DNA of 64,000 nucleotides from Mesorhizobium sp. Pch-S (GCF_004136315.1 NZ_CP029562.1:3043501-3107500), one strand, 5' to 3'; positions 8,304 to 18,395 are shown, numbered from the stretch's first letter. Made by a program: numbers and translations. Notes: a model not told the origin generated them from the sequence alone.

Positions 8304-10883
8304 TTATTTGAGGTTGAGCAACCGCTCCAGATAGCTGCGCTCGATGTCGGGGCTCAGTGCGTTGCCGAGGCGTTTGCGGATCGCGTCCAGTATCTCGCGG
8401 GCGCGTTGCATGTCGATCTGGTCGGGAACCTTGACCGAACTGTTTTCGTCAGGGCCGTCGGACCTCGTCGGCCTGTCGAGCGGATCGCGGCTGCCGCCGC
8501 GATCCCGGCGACCCTGGGTGTTGCCGTCATCGCCCTGCATCGCCTGCAATTGCTGCATCATATCCTTGGCGCCACGTCGCAAAGCTTCCAGAGCGCGACC
8601 TTGCTGCCCGACGGCGGCGCCGCTTTCGCCGCCGCCCAGGGATTGTTCGGCGTCGCCCATGGACCGGCCGGCTTCGCCGAAGCCTTCATTCGGCTCCATG
8701 CCCATGCCTTCCAGATCCTTCTTCAGCTTCTCCAGATCGCTCTTGAGCTTGCCCTGGCCTTCCTGCAATTGCTTCAGCGCATCGGCGAATTCTTCCGGTG
8801 TCATCGGCTTGTCGCCACCGGCACCATTCTGCTGGCCTTCGTTGCTGTCCGGCCGCTGCTGGCCTTGCTGGCCGGGCATATCCTGGTCGGTCCCTTCCTC
8901 ACCGTTCTGCCTGCGCTGCTGCCGGTCGGTACGGTAGGTCTCGTTCATCATCTCCTGCTGGCGGCGCATGATATCGCCAAGCTTGTCCATCTGCTGGCGC
9001 ATCTCGCTGTTCTGCTGGTTCTGGTTCTGCCGGCGGGCGGTGCGCAGATTGTTCATCATGTCCTGCAGCTCGGACAGCAATTGCTGCGCCTTGTCGCGAT
9101 CGCCGGATTTCGCCAGATCCTCGATCTGGTCCATCATGCGCTTGAGGTCGTTTTCACTGAGGACGCGGGCGTCGTCCGGCAGAGGCTGTTCCTTGCCCTG
9201 CGGATTGCGCTGCGCCAGCTCGCGCATGAAATCGGCCATCGCCTGGCGCAGCTCCTTCATGAGCTTGTCGATTTCCTCGTCGCTGGCGCCATTCTGCAGC
9301 GCATCCTGCAGGGCCTGCTGGGCCTGACGCAATCGTTTCTCGGCGTTCGACAGGCTGCCATTCTCAATGCCGAGCGCGAGATCCCACAGATAGGAGACGA
9401 CGCCACGTAGCTCGTCGTCGGTGCTGGCAAGTTTCAGCCGGCTGCGGGCGCTCGTCAGTCCAAGGTAGTTCGACATCGAATCGAACGTGTCCTCAGGACG
9501 GAGCGTGATCGCATCCATCAGGTCGAGGACGCGCGGCCTGGCGTTGGCGTCGAGCGCAAGCAGCCGGCGCTGCTCGATGACGGCCCGTGCCAGCGGATTG
9601 GCAAAGGGCCTTTCCGGCAGTGTCCAGGTCTTGGTTTCGCTGCGGGCGGTCTGGCCGGCGCCGTCTGTCGCCTCCAGCGTCACCTTCACGCTGGCACCCG
9701 CCCAGACATGGTCCGTCAGGTCCTTGGTGGTGCGTGCCGCGTTGTTCTTGGCGCCGCGCCGCGGCAACGCCAGCGACATCTCGGGTGCACCGTAGAGCGG
9801 GCGTGCATCCGGTGCCTGCTGCTCGGCCAGCTTGAACTCCGCAAGCGCCTTTGCCGGACCATAGTCGTCGTCGATCTGGTAGTTGATTTCCGCGGTGCCG
9901 TTCGCGGCACGCCGCGGCTCGCCAGCGAAGCGGATCTGCGGCGCAATGTCCGGAGTCACCGCGAATGCCCAGCGCCCGAGCTCGTCATTGCCGGATTTCA
10001 GCACAAGCGCGCCATCCGTGATGAGCTTGCCGTTGAACTGGTGCACCGCATTTGCCGGTGCGGGACCGTTGGCAGCGGTGTCGGTCTTGGCCGGAGCATC
10101 GGGCTTGATCTCACGGCTGTTACCATTCGTCTCGGCATAGACGACCGTTTCGTCATTCGCTCCACCGGTAATGCGCACAGTGACGTCGCTGCCTTGCGGC
10201 ACCGTGAAAGTCCCGTCCTTGCGGGTGGCGTCGGTGCTCAGGAAGATCGGCGGCTTGCCCGTATAGCCGGGAGGTGTCACCCAGGCGTCGATGCGCGGTG
10301 GCACGGCATCGCGCGTGCCGGCCGCGCTGAAGGCATCGCCGATGCGGCCGCCTTGCGGGCCATAGGAAAACGCCAGGGAAACCACAAGCAGCAGGGCGAC
10401 AACCGCGCGCACAGCCCAAGGGTCGCGTCGGGCTACACCGGTGGCAGGGAGGTCGGTGCCCAGCGAATCCAGTCTGGCAGCCATGCGTTTCTGATGCTCG
10501 CGCCACAGCGCCTGCGCAAACTCACCGGCTTCGCCGCCGGGCCGATCCGTCTGGACGCGCAACGGGCTGTGAAGGAGCGCGTTGGCGGCCTCGATACGAG
10601 TGTCGATTTCGGATGCCGTCGGCAGGCTGAAGAAACGCAACGGATAAAGTGCGGCAAGCGCTGCGGCACCGAACAGGGCGACAACGGCAAAACGGGCTAT
10701 GTCCGGCAGCCGCGCGAACAGGCCGAGCCAGGTCACGGACAGGAACAATGCGACAACGAGCAGGAGGGGCAGGAGCAGCGGCCAGGCGCGCTCCACCACC
10801 ATGACGGCACGCGTCGCCAGCCTGCTGGCGGCCAGCCGCACCGCCAGGTTGCGCTCGGTGCCGGATGTGGGTCGCTCTGTCAT
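8304..10883 (-). CDS. TIGR02302 family (DUF4175) large envelope protein
   Basis: 859 residues. Two N-terminal hydrophobic helices (about 35-55 and 62-82) and a third at about 153-170 (VRAVVALLLVVSLAFSYG) anchor it to the inner membrane. A middle beta-rich region follows (about 190-420), and then a long Gln/Met/Asp-rich, probably coiled-coil C-terminal third (QQNSEMRQQMDKLGDIMRR and similar). This fits the alphaproteobacterial TIGR02302/DUF4175 family, whose function is unknown to me. I start at ATG 10883 (MTERPTSG); an in-frame start 13 codons upstream is possible. The strong composition bias also creates a long antisense frame on the plus strand that is not a gene. Confidence 0.85.
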   Translation of the reverse strand: MTERPTSGTERNLAVRLAASRLATRAVMVVERAWPLLLPLLLVVALFLSVTWLGLFARLPDIARFAVVALFGAAALAALYPLRFFSLPTASEIDTRIEAANALLHSPLRVQTDRPGGEAGEFAQALWREHQKRMAARLDSLGTDLPATGVARRDPWAVRAVVALLLVVSLAFSYGPQGGRIGDAFSAAGTRDAVPPRIDAWVTPPGYTGKPPIFLSTDATRKDGTFTVPQGSDVTVRITGGANDETVVYAETNGNSREIKPDAPAKTDTAANGPAPANAVHQFNGKLITDGALVLKSGNDELGRWAFAVTPDIAPQIRFAGEPRRAANGTAEINYQIDDDYGPAKALAEFKLAEQQAPDARPLYGAPEMSLALPRRGAKNNAARTTKDLTDHVWAGASVKVTLEATDGAGQTARSETKTWTLPERPFANPLARAVIEQRRLLALDANARPRVLDLMDAITLRPEDTFDSMSNYLGLTSARSRLKLASTDDELRGVVSYLWDLALGIENGSLSNAEKRLRQAQQALQDALQNGASDEEIDKLMKELRQAMADFMRELAQRNPQGKEQPLPDDARVLSENDLKRMMDQIEDLAKSGDRDKAQQLLSELQDMMNNLRTARRQNQNQQNSEMRQQMDKLGDIMRRQQEMMNETYRTDRQQRRQNGEEGTDQDMPGQQGQQRPDSNEGQQNGAGGDKPMTPEEFADALKQLQEGQGKLKSDLEKLKKDLEGMGMEPNEGFGEAGRSMGDAEQSLGGGESGAAVGQQGRALEALRRGAKDMMQQLQAMQGDDGNTQGRRDRGGSRDPLDRPTRSDGPDENSSVKVPDQIDMQRAREILDAIRKRLGNALSPDIERSYLERLLNLK

Positions 10884-11063
10884 CGGCTCTCCGGAAAGCC
10901 GGCCGGAATGGCGCGGCCTCACGATTCAAAATCATAGCAGCAAACACGGCAAAGGCGAGGCGGCATCGCGAAAAGCCGGTTCACGTTGTCGTCGCCTCCG
11001 GCATCGGCCGTGGCGTTATCGCAACACGACAAAAATGCGATCGCAAAATTCGTCGATCATACT

Positions 11064-11078
11064 TGACTCAAATAGTCA
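11064..11078. promoter_or_regulatory. Iron-responsive operator (IRO), TGA-N9-TCA, upstream of siderophore receptor
   Basis: TGACTCAAATAGTCA matches the RirA iron-responsive operator form TGA-N9-TCA exactly and is itself a near-complete palindrome. It overlaps a TTGACT that could serve as the -35 hexamer, 41 bp before the receptor start. RirA is the rhizobial iron repressor, so the gene should be expressed when iron is scarce. Confidence 0.72.
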
Positions 11079-11118
11079 TATTTGTGAGGCGAGGCTGCAC
11101 TCAAAAAAGGAGACAAGC

Positions 11119-13233
11119 ATGGGGTCGCAGTCACTGGTTCGCCGGTTCGAGATTTTAGCGCTCGGAGGCGCACTTGGGCTTGTGTCCCTACCGGCTGCGA
11201 AAGCCCAGGAAGGCAATGCCACCCTGCTTGAGAAAATCACCCTCGAATCCGAGAGCGGCGACACGCTGAAACAGAATGGCTACGTCGCCAAACAGGACCG
11301 CGACGGCACCAAGGTCGACACGCCGATCGTGCAGATCCCGCAAGCGATCACCGTCATCACGCAAGACCAGATCGAAGACCAGAAGCCGCGTTCACTGAAC
11401 GAAGCGCTTAACTATACCGCCAGCGCCAACCCCAACGCCTATGGTTCTGACAGCCGTTATGACGCCTTTTTCCTGCGCGGCTTCCAAGCCTACTACAACG
11501 GCATGTTCCGCGATGGGCTGCGCCAGTACAACGGCCCTTCGGCCTGGTTCAAAACCGAGCCCTATGGCATCGAGGGTGTCACCATCCTGAAGGGGCCTGC
11601 CTCGTCACTTTATGGCGTCAGCGGCCCAGGTGGCATCGTCAACGTCATCACCAAGCGTCCCAAGGACGAGAATTTCCGCGAGATTGAAGTGCTTGGCGGC
11701 GAATACAACCGCTACCAAGGCGCTTTCGACATCACCGGCCCGGCGAACGAGGACAAGACCCTGCTGTATCGCTTCACCGGCCTTGCCCGCAAAAGCGGGA
11801 CGGAACTGCCGGGATACCCAGACGACAAGGCCTATTTCGCACCGGCGTTCACCTTCAAGCCGGACGAAGACACCAAACTCACCATCCTTGGCGAACTGTC
11901 GCGCTCGGTCACCGGCGGCACGGCCTCCTTCTACAATCCGTCCTATGGCGTGCGTTCCGATCTCTATGAAGGCGATCCTGCCTGGAACGACTTCCGCCAA
12001 AACCAGGGCCGTGTCGGCTACGAATTCGAACACCGCTTCAGCGATCTGCTGACGGTGCGGCAGAACCTTCGCTACAACGCCGTCGACACCGACATGGAAT
12101 ACAGCCTCCACTACGCGCCGGCGCCGAACCAGCCCCTGAAACGGTACTGGGGGCACTACCGCGAGGACATGAAGAACTTCGTCGTCGACAACATGGCGCA
12201 GTTCACCTTCGACACCGGGGCAGTCAAACACACCGCTGTTGCCGGCCTCGACTACAGCTGGGCGCGTTATGGCTCGCACAGCGCAGTGTCTTACATTTCA
12301 GCTGCGGACGTTGCCGCGCAACCGGTCCCCTTCACGCGCGGCCAGGAACTCAACCAGACCGGTGCCTATCTGCATGACCAGATGGAGTGGAACAATTTCA
12401 CTTTGTTCGCGTCGGGCCGCTATGACTGGGTCGACACCGCGTCAAGGGATGCCGAATACAACAAGAGCAAGCAACGCGACCGCGACTTCTCCTGGCGGCT
12501 CGGTCTTTCCTACCGCACCGACTGGGGCATCATTCCCTACGCCAACTACTCGACCTCGTTCTCGCCCAACATCGGTTACGTCTATGACCCTGTGAGCAAC
12601 ATCCGTCGTGTGGCGCGTGCGACCACGGCCGAGCAGATGGAAGTCGGCGTCAAATATGAGATCCCCGACACCAACGCGGTGCTCAGTGCCGCCTATTTCG
12701 ACATCAGCCAGAAGGACGGCCTCGTCTATGACGGCACCTTCGACGAGCAGGGCAACCAGCGTCAGCGCCAGCTCGATCTCAATTCGCGTGGCATCGAGCT
12801 GGAGGCGAATGCGTCCTTCGACAATGGTTTCGGCCTGATCGCCTCCTATACGCATCTGCGCATGAAGATCGAAAAGGGTGCCGCCGGCACGATCGGCAAG
12901 GAATTGTCGGCGACGCCAAACGACGTGCTGGCTCTTTGGGGCAACTACAAGTTCGAGGCCGATGCCCTGGCCGGGCTCGGGCTCGGCGCAGGCGTCCGCT
13001 ATTCCAGCGAAAGCTATGGCGACGACACCAACAGCTTCAGGAACGCCGCGCGCACCTATGTGGACGCCGCGCTTTCCTATGACTTCGGCTATCGCAACCC
13101 CGATATGCAGGGGCTGACGCTGCAGGTGAACGCCAAGAACCTGTTCAACAAGCAGGGCACCGTCTGCCAGGCCGGCAACTGCTATCGCGACGAAGGTCGG
13201 TCCGTGTTCGGCAGCCTGAGGTATCGGTTCTGA
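11119..13233 (+). CDS. TonB-dependent siderophore receptor (FhuA/FoxA-like)
   Basis: 704 residues. A signal peptide (about 1-29, ending AAKAQ) is followed by the plug domain: [20 protein letters not shown], then [15 protein letters not shown] and the [31 protein letters not shown] block (read in two parts). The beta-barrel follows and ends in a terminal Phe (SLRYRF), as required for BamA recognition. It imports ferric siderophores, probably hydroxamates, across the outer membrane using TonB energy. ATG 11119 has an AAGGAGA site. The gene overlaps the downstream importer by one base and has an IRO upstream. Confidence 0.95.
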   Translation: MGSQSLVRRFEILALGGALGLVSLPAAKAQEGNATLLEKITLESESGDTLKQNGYVAKQDRDGTKVDTPIVQIPQAITVITQDQIEDQKPRSLNEALNYTASANPNAYGSDSRYDAFFLRGFQAYYNGMFRDGLRQYNGPSAWFKTEPYGIEGVTILKGPASSLYGVSGPGGIVNVITKRPKDENFREIEVLGGEYNRYQGAFDITGPANEDKTLLYRFTGLARKSGTELPGYPDDKAYFAPAFTFKPDEDTKLTILGELSRSVTGGTASFYNPSYGVRSDLYEGDPAWNDFRQNQGRVGYEFEHRFSDLLTVRQNLRYNAVDTDMEYSLHYAPAPNQPLKRYWGHYREDMKNFVVDNMAQFTFDTGAVKHTAVAGLDYSWARYGSHSAVSYISAADVAAQPVPFTRGQELNQTGAYLHDQMEWNNFTLFASGRYDWVDTASRDAEYNKSKQRDRDFSWRLGLSYRTDWGIIPYANYSTSFSPNIGYVYDPVSNIRRVARATTAEQMEVGVKYEIPDTNAVLSAAYFDISQKDGLVYDGTFDEQGNQRQRQLDLNSRGIELEANASFDNGFGLIASYTHLRMKIEKGAAGTIGKELSATPNDVLALWGNYKFEADALAGLGLGAGVRYSSESYGDDTNSFRNAARTYVDAALSYDFGYRNPDMQGLTLQVNAKNLFNKQGTVCQAGNCYRDEGRSVFGSLRYRF

Positions 13234-14447
13234 TGCACGGCAACGTCTCAAGGAAAGGGGCATCGCCGTTTGCGGTGCTGACAGCGGTTGGCGGGCTCTA
13301 CATCGCCCAGAGCGTCATCGGCGGGGTTACCTGGATCGGCCTTCCCGCCATCATGCGCAGCGAAGGCGTGCCGCTCGATCGAATCGGTCTGGTGTCGCTG
13401 ATCGTGCTGCCCTGGGCGTTGAAATTCCTGTGGTCGCCGGCGGTGGAGCGTTACCGCCTGCCTGCGAACGGCGGCAATCGCACAGCCACGATCGTGCTGG
13501 TCGGTGGCCTCATTTCGGCGATCGGCCTGTTTGCAGTCGGCGCGATCGGCCCGGCCGCCGTTCTGCCGGTGCTTGCCTTGCTCACCATCGTCGCGTTCGC
13601 AGCCTCCACGGTCGACATTGCCTGCGACGGTTATGCGGTGCAGAGCCTTGCCAAGGAATATCACGGCTGGGGCAATGCCGCACAGGTCGGCGGCGCCTAT
13701 TTGGGTTCGGCGCTGGGCGGCGGGCTCTTCCTGATGCTGGTCGGTGCCTCCGGCTGGCAGATCGGTATCTGGGCGATGGCAGCGCTGCTGCTGCTGCTCG
13801 GCCTGCCATTCCTGTTTGCGCCGACGCCGGTCCTGCCGGACGACGCGCGCGGGCACGTGCCGTCGCTGCTCACCGCGCTCAAACGGCCGGAGATCCGTCG
13901 GGGTCTCGCAGCCGCGGCAATCTATGTGATCGCCCAGAAAGTGGCGCTCGGCATGCTGGGTCCTTTCCTCATCGATGCCGGGCTCGACCTGACCGCCGTC
14001 GGTCTCGTCAACGGCATAGGGTCGATGTTCGTCGGCGTTGCTGCGGCCCTTTTCGGCGGCGCCCTGGTGAAATCCTGGGGCATGCGCAACGTACTGGTGC
14101 TGGCGCTGGCGCTGCAGGCGGCGGGGCTGTTCTTCTTCGCCTGCTACAATCTGGTCGGCGGCATCCCGCAGCCCGTGCTGATCGTCGTGGCCATCTTTGC
14201 TTCGTCGGGTGTCATGGCGCTCGGCTTCGTCGCACTTTATGCGCAGTTCATGCGCTGGTCGGATCCGAAGCAGGCCGGCGTGGATTTCACCCTGTTCCAG
14301 TGCATGGATGCACTGGTCGGCATGGCTGGCGGTGTCATTGCCGGCTATGCCGCGCAACATTTCGGCTACGGCATCTTCTTTGCCGCCGCCGGTGTCATTG
14401 CGCTGGCCGCGATCCCGGCGATTTCCATGGTCGCTGACCGGCGCTGA
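13233..14447 (+). CDS. RhtX/FptX-type siderophore importer (MFS)
   Basis: 404 residues with about 12 hydrophobic segments. It resembles the RhtX/FptX group of single-polypeptide MFS transporters that carry ferric siderophores (rhizobactin 1021, pyochelin) across the inner membrane without an ABC system. Family features include [26 protein letters not shown] and [12 protein letters not shown]. The TGATG overlap with the receptor gene means coupled translation, which supports the substrate assignment. The exact siderophore is unknown; no siderophore synthesis gene is in the window. Confidence 0.85.
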   Translation: MHGNVSRKGASPFAVLTAVGGLYIAQSVIGGVTWIGLPAIMRSEGVPLDRIGLVSLIVLPWALKFLWSPAVERYRLPANGGNRTATIVLVGGLISAIGLFAVGAIGPAAVLPVLALLTIVAFAASTVDIACDGYAVQSLAKEYHGWGNAAQVGGAYLGSALGGGLFLMLVGASGWQIGIWAMAALLLLLGLPFLFAPTPVLPDDARGHVPSLLTALKRPEIRRGLAAAAIYVIAQKVALGMLGPFLIDAGLDLTAVGLVNGIGSMFVGVAAALFGGALVKSWGMRNVLVLALALQAAGLFFFACYNLVGGIPQPVLIVVAIFASSGVMALGFVALYAQFMRWSDPKQAGVDFTLFQCMDALVGMAGGVIAGYAAQHFGYGIFFAAAGVIALAAIPAISMVADRR

Positions 14448-14454
14448 GGCGAGG

Positions 14455-14553
14455 CTGGAGCGATTCCAGCAAAGAATGCGTGGCAGTTTCGCGACCGGAA
14501 TTGCCTTGAAAACAAAGAGCTGGAGGTTTCCGTGAAAGACGGAAACGCTCTAG
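14455..14553. repeat. Composite dispersed repeat at convergent gene ends (families 1 and 2)
   Basis: The left part (14455-14520) resembles family 1: GAGCGATTCCAGCAAAG then CCGGAATTGC, as at 39657-39719. The right part (14523-14553) is a family 2 hairpin: GTTTCCGT...ACGGAAAC followed by GCTCTAG. The last bases supply the stop codon (CTA on the plus strand) of the siderophore-interacting protein. It sits between convergent MFS and reductase genes and probably folds as a terminator. Confidence 0.65.
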
Positions 14554-15644
14554 TCCTCGCTTCTCACGCCTTCCTCGCCCGACGTTCCACGCCGCCAGTA
14601 GGCGACGATCAGCTGCCGGTCTTTCTTCAGGCCCCATTCCTTGCGCACGATCCGGCGCAGTTCGCGGAAATCGCCGAACTCGCAGCCGGCCCAGACGAAG
14701 ACGTCATCGGCCAGTGATGCCCGGTCTATACCCCGCAACGCCTGCGAAAGCAGATTGGCGGTGCCGGGTTCGCCGCCGTGCCGGTAAAGCCAGGTGATGC
14801 TGATGTTGTCGCCTTCGGCCAGCGGCAAGGTATCTGCGGGGCTGTCGACCTCGACGAAGACGTCTGCCCGGCTTTCCGGAGCGAGACTGTCCAGCATACG
14901 CCCGATCGCTGGCAGCGCAGTGTCATCGCCGAAAAGCAGCAGGTTGCGTTGGTCGGACGCGTCTCCGCCGCCCGGGCCGATCAAGCCGATGATTTCGCCG
15001 GGTCTGGCGTTGGCAGCGAAGGTCGCGGCCGGTGTGTTCTCGCCCTCATGAAGGACAAAGTCGACGTCGAACCATCCGGCCACGGGGTCGATGGCGCGGA
15101 TCGTGTAGACCCGAACGGTCAGCGCATCGTCACCCGATGGCCAGACCATCAGGCCGTCGGCACCCAGCGTCGGCCAGACCGGCTTGCGGCCTCTGGGGGG
15201 TAAGAGCAGTCGCATGTGCAGTCCACCGCTGGCGAAACGAGCGAGATTGTCGCCGGTGAAGCGCACCCTCTGCATATGCGTCGATATGCGGGTTGAAGAC
15301 TGGACGGTGATTTCACGGAAGAACACCGGCGTGCCGGCTTCGGCCCCGTCGCCGTTCCAGCGCAGGCCGCGCGTGCTGCCGAGATACTCGGCGATGTGAC
15401 CGGCAACGACCATCTTCATGTAGGACAGGCAGGTCTCATCTTCGGCGGAAACACGGATCGATACGCTGCGATCCGCCAGGACGGCGCTCAGCGAGCCGTA
15501 ATGCGTCTCGAATTCCCATTGATGCTCGACACCGGTCTCGACGGCATATTCCTCGTGCTCGGCATGGAATTTTTCCATCGCCATGCGGATATTGTCGTCC
15601 TCGACGAGGGTTTCTGCGGTGAGTTGGCTCATGGGGCTGTCCAT
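14550..15644 (-). CDS. Siderophore-interacting protein with N-terminal DUF2218 domain
   Basis: 364 residues. Residues about 1-95 match DUF2218 (HAEHEEYAVETGVEHQWEF, LADRSVSIRVSAEDE). The rest is a ViuB/FhuF-like siderophore-interacting NAD(P)H:flavin oxidoreductase: an FAD-binding part (RVRFTGDNLARFASGG, TVRVYTIRAIDP) and a C-terminal SIP domain (LLLFGDDTALPAIGRML, FVWAGCEFGDFRELRR). It reduces the ferric siderophore in the cytoplasm to release Fe(II). It converges on the importer operon and has its own IRO upstream. A second ATG at 15632 is an alternative start. Confidence 0.9.
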   Translation of the reverse strand: MDSPMSQLTAETLVEDDNIRMAMEKFHAEHEEYAVETGVEHQWEFETHYGSLSAVLADRSVSIRVSAEDETCLSYMKMVVAGHIAEYLGSTRGLRWNGDGAEAGTPVFFREITVQSSTRISTHMQRVRFTGDNLARFASGGLHMRLLLPPRGRKPVWPTLGADGLMVWPSGDDALTVRVYTIRAIDPVAGWFDVDFVLHEGENTPAATFAANARPGEIIGLIGPGGGDASDQRNLLLFGDDTALPAIGRMLDSLAPESRADVFVEVDSPADTLPLAEGDNISITWLYRHGGEPGTANLLSQALRGIDRASLADDVFVWAGCEFGDFRELRRIVRKEWGLKKDRQLIVAYWRRGTSGEEGVRSED

Positions 15645-15734
15645 TCGAATGCGGCATGGATGTCGGGCTGCAGGCCTGCGCCTTCGCCCGATACGTCTCC
15701 CATGCCACAGTCGATGACAGGTTTCCAGTAAACT

Positions 15735-15749
15735 TGATGTTTTAAATCA
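15735..15749. promoter_or_regulatory. Iron-responsive operator (IRO), TGA-N9-TCA, upstream of siderophore reductase
   Basis: TGATGTTTTAAATCA matches TGA-N9-TCA exactly and is nearly palindromic. It lies 91 bp upstream of the siderophore-interacting protein start, read on the minus strand. The 3' end of the dehydratase gene is only 41 bp away on the other side, so the site belongs to the reductase promoter. Confidence 0.68.
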
Positions 15750-15789
15750 TGTTTATATGGCCGACGAACTTTACCGGCTGCCGGTCCGG

Positions 15790-16731
15790 CTAGAATTGCA
15801 CCGCCGTGGTGTTGGCACCGCAGACCAGCACAGCCACGCGTTCACCCGGGGCCGGCTGGTACCTGCCCGAGAGCAAGGCGCTGAAGGCGGCGGCTCCGCC
15901 GGGTTCAGTTGCAACCCGCACCGCATCCCATAACGCTTTCTGCGCCGCCACGATGTCGTCGTCGCTGACCAGGATCGAACGCTCGATGTAGTTCTGTGCG
16001 ATCGGGAACATCAGTGAGCCGACGCGCTTCGGCGCCAGCGAGTCCGCAGCGATGCCCTCTGTCGGGGCATCGACGGGCTGGCCGGCGGCAAAGGCGTTGT
16101 GCAATGTCGGTGAACCTTCGGGTTCGACGGCAACGATCCGCACGCGTCCGTCAAGCCAGGCAGCAATTCCACCAATCAGCCCGCCGCCACCGACCGCAAC
16201 CAGCAGGGTGTCGATGTCAGGCAGATCCTGTTCGATCTCGAGCCCGAGCGTGCCTTGGCCGAGCATTGTTTCGACCTGCTCGAAAGCGTGCACGGACATG
16301 GCACCGGTCCTGGCGACATGGGCTTCGCTGGCCGCGAGCGCGTCGGCGTACCGGTCGCCGGCGATCACCAGCTCGGCGCCATAGCTGCGAATGCGATCGG
16401 TCTTGGCTTTTGGCGACACGCTGGGCACGAAGATCGTTGCAGGAACACCGAGACGCATGGCGGCGTAGGCAACGGCGGCGCCGTGATTGCCGCCGGAAGC
16501 CGCGGCGACGCCGGCCTTTGGAACATCACGCTGCAGCAGGTTGGAGAAAGCGCCGCGCGCCTTGAAGGAACCGGAATGCTGCAGGCATTCCAGTTTCAAT
16601 CGCACCGGAAAGGCGGCGTGGCCAAAATCGACCATGTCGATGGACAACACCGGTGTGCGCCTGACATGCGGCCTGATCAGCGCCTCGGTCCGGCTGATGC
16701 GTTCGGGCGTGATCTGGGTTTCGGCTGACAT
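15790..16731 (-). CDS. Threonine/serine dehydratase-like PLP enzyme
   Basis: 313 residues from ATG 16731; the frame opens ten codons earlier, but GGAG eight bases before 16731 and the divergent arsR favour the shorter form. Fold-type II PLP enzyme with the lysine motif LECLQHSGSFKARGAF, SGGNHGAAVAYAA for phosphate/carboxylate binding, and the glycine loop VGGGGLIGG. Such enzymes deaminate threonine or serine, or racemize hydroxy-amino acids. It lacks the ACT domain of biosynthetic IlvA. It is divergent from an ArsR gene that may control it. Confidence 0.85.
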   Translation of the reverse strand: MSAETQITPERISRTEALIRPHVRRTPVLSIDMVDFGHAAFPVRLKLECLQHSGSFKARGAFSNLLQRDVPKAGVAAASGGNHGAAVAYAAMRLGVPATIFVPSVSPKAKTDRIRSYGAELVIAGDRYADALAASEAHVARTGAMSVHAFEQVETMLGQGTLGLEIEQDLPDIDTLLVAVGGGGLIGGIAAWLDGRVRIVAVEPEGSPTLHNAFAAGQPVDAPTEGIAADSLAPKRVGSLMFPIAQNYIERSILVSDDDIVAAQKALWDAVRVATEPGGAAAFSALLSGRYQPAPGERVAVLVCGANTTAVQF

Positions 16732-16788
16732 TGCAAGGCTCCGACATTCTGCTGTTGACATGAATTAGTAACTTGGCAAAATGACTAA

Positions 16789-17091
16789 ATGCAAGAGGCT
16801 GAAATTTTCAAGGCAATCGCCAATACCCGCCGGCTGCAGATCCTCGATTGGCTCAAGGATCCGGTGGCGCATTTCCCGCCACAGGTGGACGGCGATCTTG
16901 TCGCGGATGGCGTCTGCGCTTTGCTGATCGCCGACAAGCTCGGCATCACGCCGGCCACGCTCAGCGAGCACATGCGCGTGCTTTCGCAGTCAGGGCTGGT
17001 GCGCTCCAAGCGCATCAAGCAATGGATCTTCTACCAGCGCGACGAAGACAGGATCGGCGCGGTCAAGGCCATGGTGCTGGAGAGCCTGTGA
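16789..17091 (+). CDS. ArsR family transcriptional regulator
   Basis: 100 residues. The winged helix-turn-helix is clear (LGITPATLSEHMRVLSQSGL, then RSKRIKQWIFYQRDEDRI). The N-terminus has the typical KAIANTRRLQILDWL. One Cys is present (DGVCALL), which is not enough for a metal site, so an amino-acid or other organic signal is possible. It is divergent from the dehydratase gene (57-bp gap). A decayed copy of its last 138 bp occurs at 18581-18713. Confidence 0.85.
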   Translation: MQEAEIFKAIANTRRLQILDWLKDPVAHFPPQVDGDLVADGVCALLIADKLGITPATLSEHMRVLSQSGLVRSKRIKQWIFYQRDEDRIGAVKAMVLESL

Positions 17092-17101
17092 GGACGGCAG
17101 C

Positions 17102-17145
17102 GCCAGCCGATCCCGGCCGACCAGGTCTTCTCAGAGTCCGGCGCG
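17102..17145 (-). pseudogene. Remnant of a lysA 3' end (duplication scar)
   Basis: Just after the intact arsR gene, bases 17102-17145 resemble the last codons of lysA at 18761-18812. Shared pieces include CAGCCRATCC, CAGGCCGAYCAGRTCTTC in gapped form, and AGTCCGGCGCG. The copy lacks an internal stretch of about 10 bp. It shows that an arsR-lysA junction once existed here as well as at 18.7 kb. Confidence 0.55.
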
Positions 17146-17243
17146 CGCATCCTCGGCGACGGCATCAGCGGTTCGATCCGCGTCCGAGTTTTCATCTGCA
17201 TCTCCACCGAGAGAGTTCTCAGTCGGAAATCGACAGCGCACGG

Positions 17244-18395
17244 TCATGTTCGATTTTCGAAAGGGAATGAATCTTGAATATCGCGGGCCAGGAGCTCGGG
17301 CTGTTCAAGCGCGGCGAAATGCCCGCCCTTCGGCATATCTGTCCATCGACGCACATTAAATATGCGCTCGACCCATGAGCGCGGTGGAGTGGGCAGTTCC
17401 TTCGGGAAATGTGCGAACGACATCGGCACGTTTACGCTTGAGACGCCCGGAAACGAAAAAGGCTGCAGCCTGTTTTCCTTGTACATTCGAAGGGACGAGT
17501 CGATGGTGTTTCCAAACCAGTAGATCGAGACATTCGTCAGCAGCGCATCTGCAGATATCACCGTCTCGAGATCGCCGTCACAGTCGGACCAACTTGCAAA
17601 TTTTTCGGCTATCCAGCCCAGCAAACCGATCGGGCTATCAGACAAGGCGAACGAAAGCGTCTGCGGTTTGGTCGCCTGCAGCAGCGAATAGGCACCTTCC
17701 ACGCTTGCGAACATCGTGGCCCGATCCAGGAACTGCTGTTCTTCACTTGTAATGGCCGGGTAGTCCGCCCCCAATGGCGGTCGAAAACTTCCGGGAATGT
17801 AATTCAGGTGAACCCCTTCGACGGAGCCCGGATAGAGAGCAGCAAGCCAGGCCGATACGCCCGCCCCGATATCGCCACCCTGCGCAAAATATCGCTCATA
17901 GCCAAGTTGAAGCATCAGCTTCTGCCAAAGTCCGGCAACCCGTCGGGCACTAAATCCAGGTTGCCTTGGCGCTGCTGAGAAGCCGAAGCCAGGAAGCGAG
18001 GGCACCACGACGTCAAATGCATTGCGCGGGTCACCTCCGTGTGAGCCCGGGTCCGTCAGCAGTGGTATTATTCTTTCGAACTCTACGAAGGAGCCTGGCC
18101 AGCCGTGCGTCAATATAAGGGGGCGCGCATTCGGTCCCGCGCCCTTCTTGTGGATGAAATGAATGTCTTGCCCGTCGATATCGACGGTGAATTGGGGCAG
18201 CTCGTTCAATTGCGCTTCCCGCGCGCGCCAATCAAACTCGTCCGACCAACGTGTTGCGAGCTTTTGAACGAGTGCGAGGCTTACCCCATCCTCGTCTCCG
18301 CTCTGAAATATCGAACCGGGCCAGCGCGCTTGGCGCACTCGTTTTTTCAGGTCCTCGATCTGTTCATCGGCGATACTGATCTGGAAGGGCTTCAT
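17244..18395 (-). CDS. Epoxide hydrolase (EHN domain, alpha/beta hydrolase)
   Basis: 383 residues, the usual length of microsomal-type epoxide hydrolases. The N-terminal EHN domain covers about 1-110. The oxyanion motif HGWPGS is at 97-102, the nucleophile Asp175 lies in AQGGDIGAG, and the catalytic His is in GGHFAALEQPE near the C-terminus. These enzymes open epoxides to diols, often in detoxification. By eye its codon use looks less GC-biased than its neighbours, and it is flanked by a degraded arsR/lysA duplication, so it was probably acquired. Confidence 0.9.
   Translation of the reverse strand: MKPFQISIADEQIEDLKKRVRQARWPGSIFQSGDEDGVSLALVQKLATRWSDEFDWRAREAQLNELPQFTVDIDGQDIHFIHKKGAGPNARPLILTHGWPGSFVEFERIIPLLTDPGSHGGDPRNAFDVVVPSLPGFGFSAAPRQPGFSARRVAGLWQKLMLQLGYERYFAQGGDIGAGVSAWLAALYPGSVEGVHLNYIPGSFRPPLGADYPAITSEEQQFLDRATMFASVEGAYSLLQATKPQTLSFALSDSPIGLLGWIAEKFASWSDCDGDLETVISADALLTNVSIYWFGNTIDSSLRMYKENRLQPFSFPGVSSVNVPMSFAHFPKELPTPPRSWVERIFNVRRWTDMPKGGHFAALEQPELLARDIQDSFPFENRT

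Noticed and set aside
8298..9410. 370-codon plus-strand frame rich in Leu and His
   Set aside because: It is antisense to the Gln-rich tail of the TIGR02302 protein; the CAG/CTG bias produces the long Leu-rich frame.
17160..17190. GGTTCGATCC as a tRNA T-arm
   Set aside because: No acceptor, D or anticodon stems can be drawn around it; it lies in the duplication scar.
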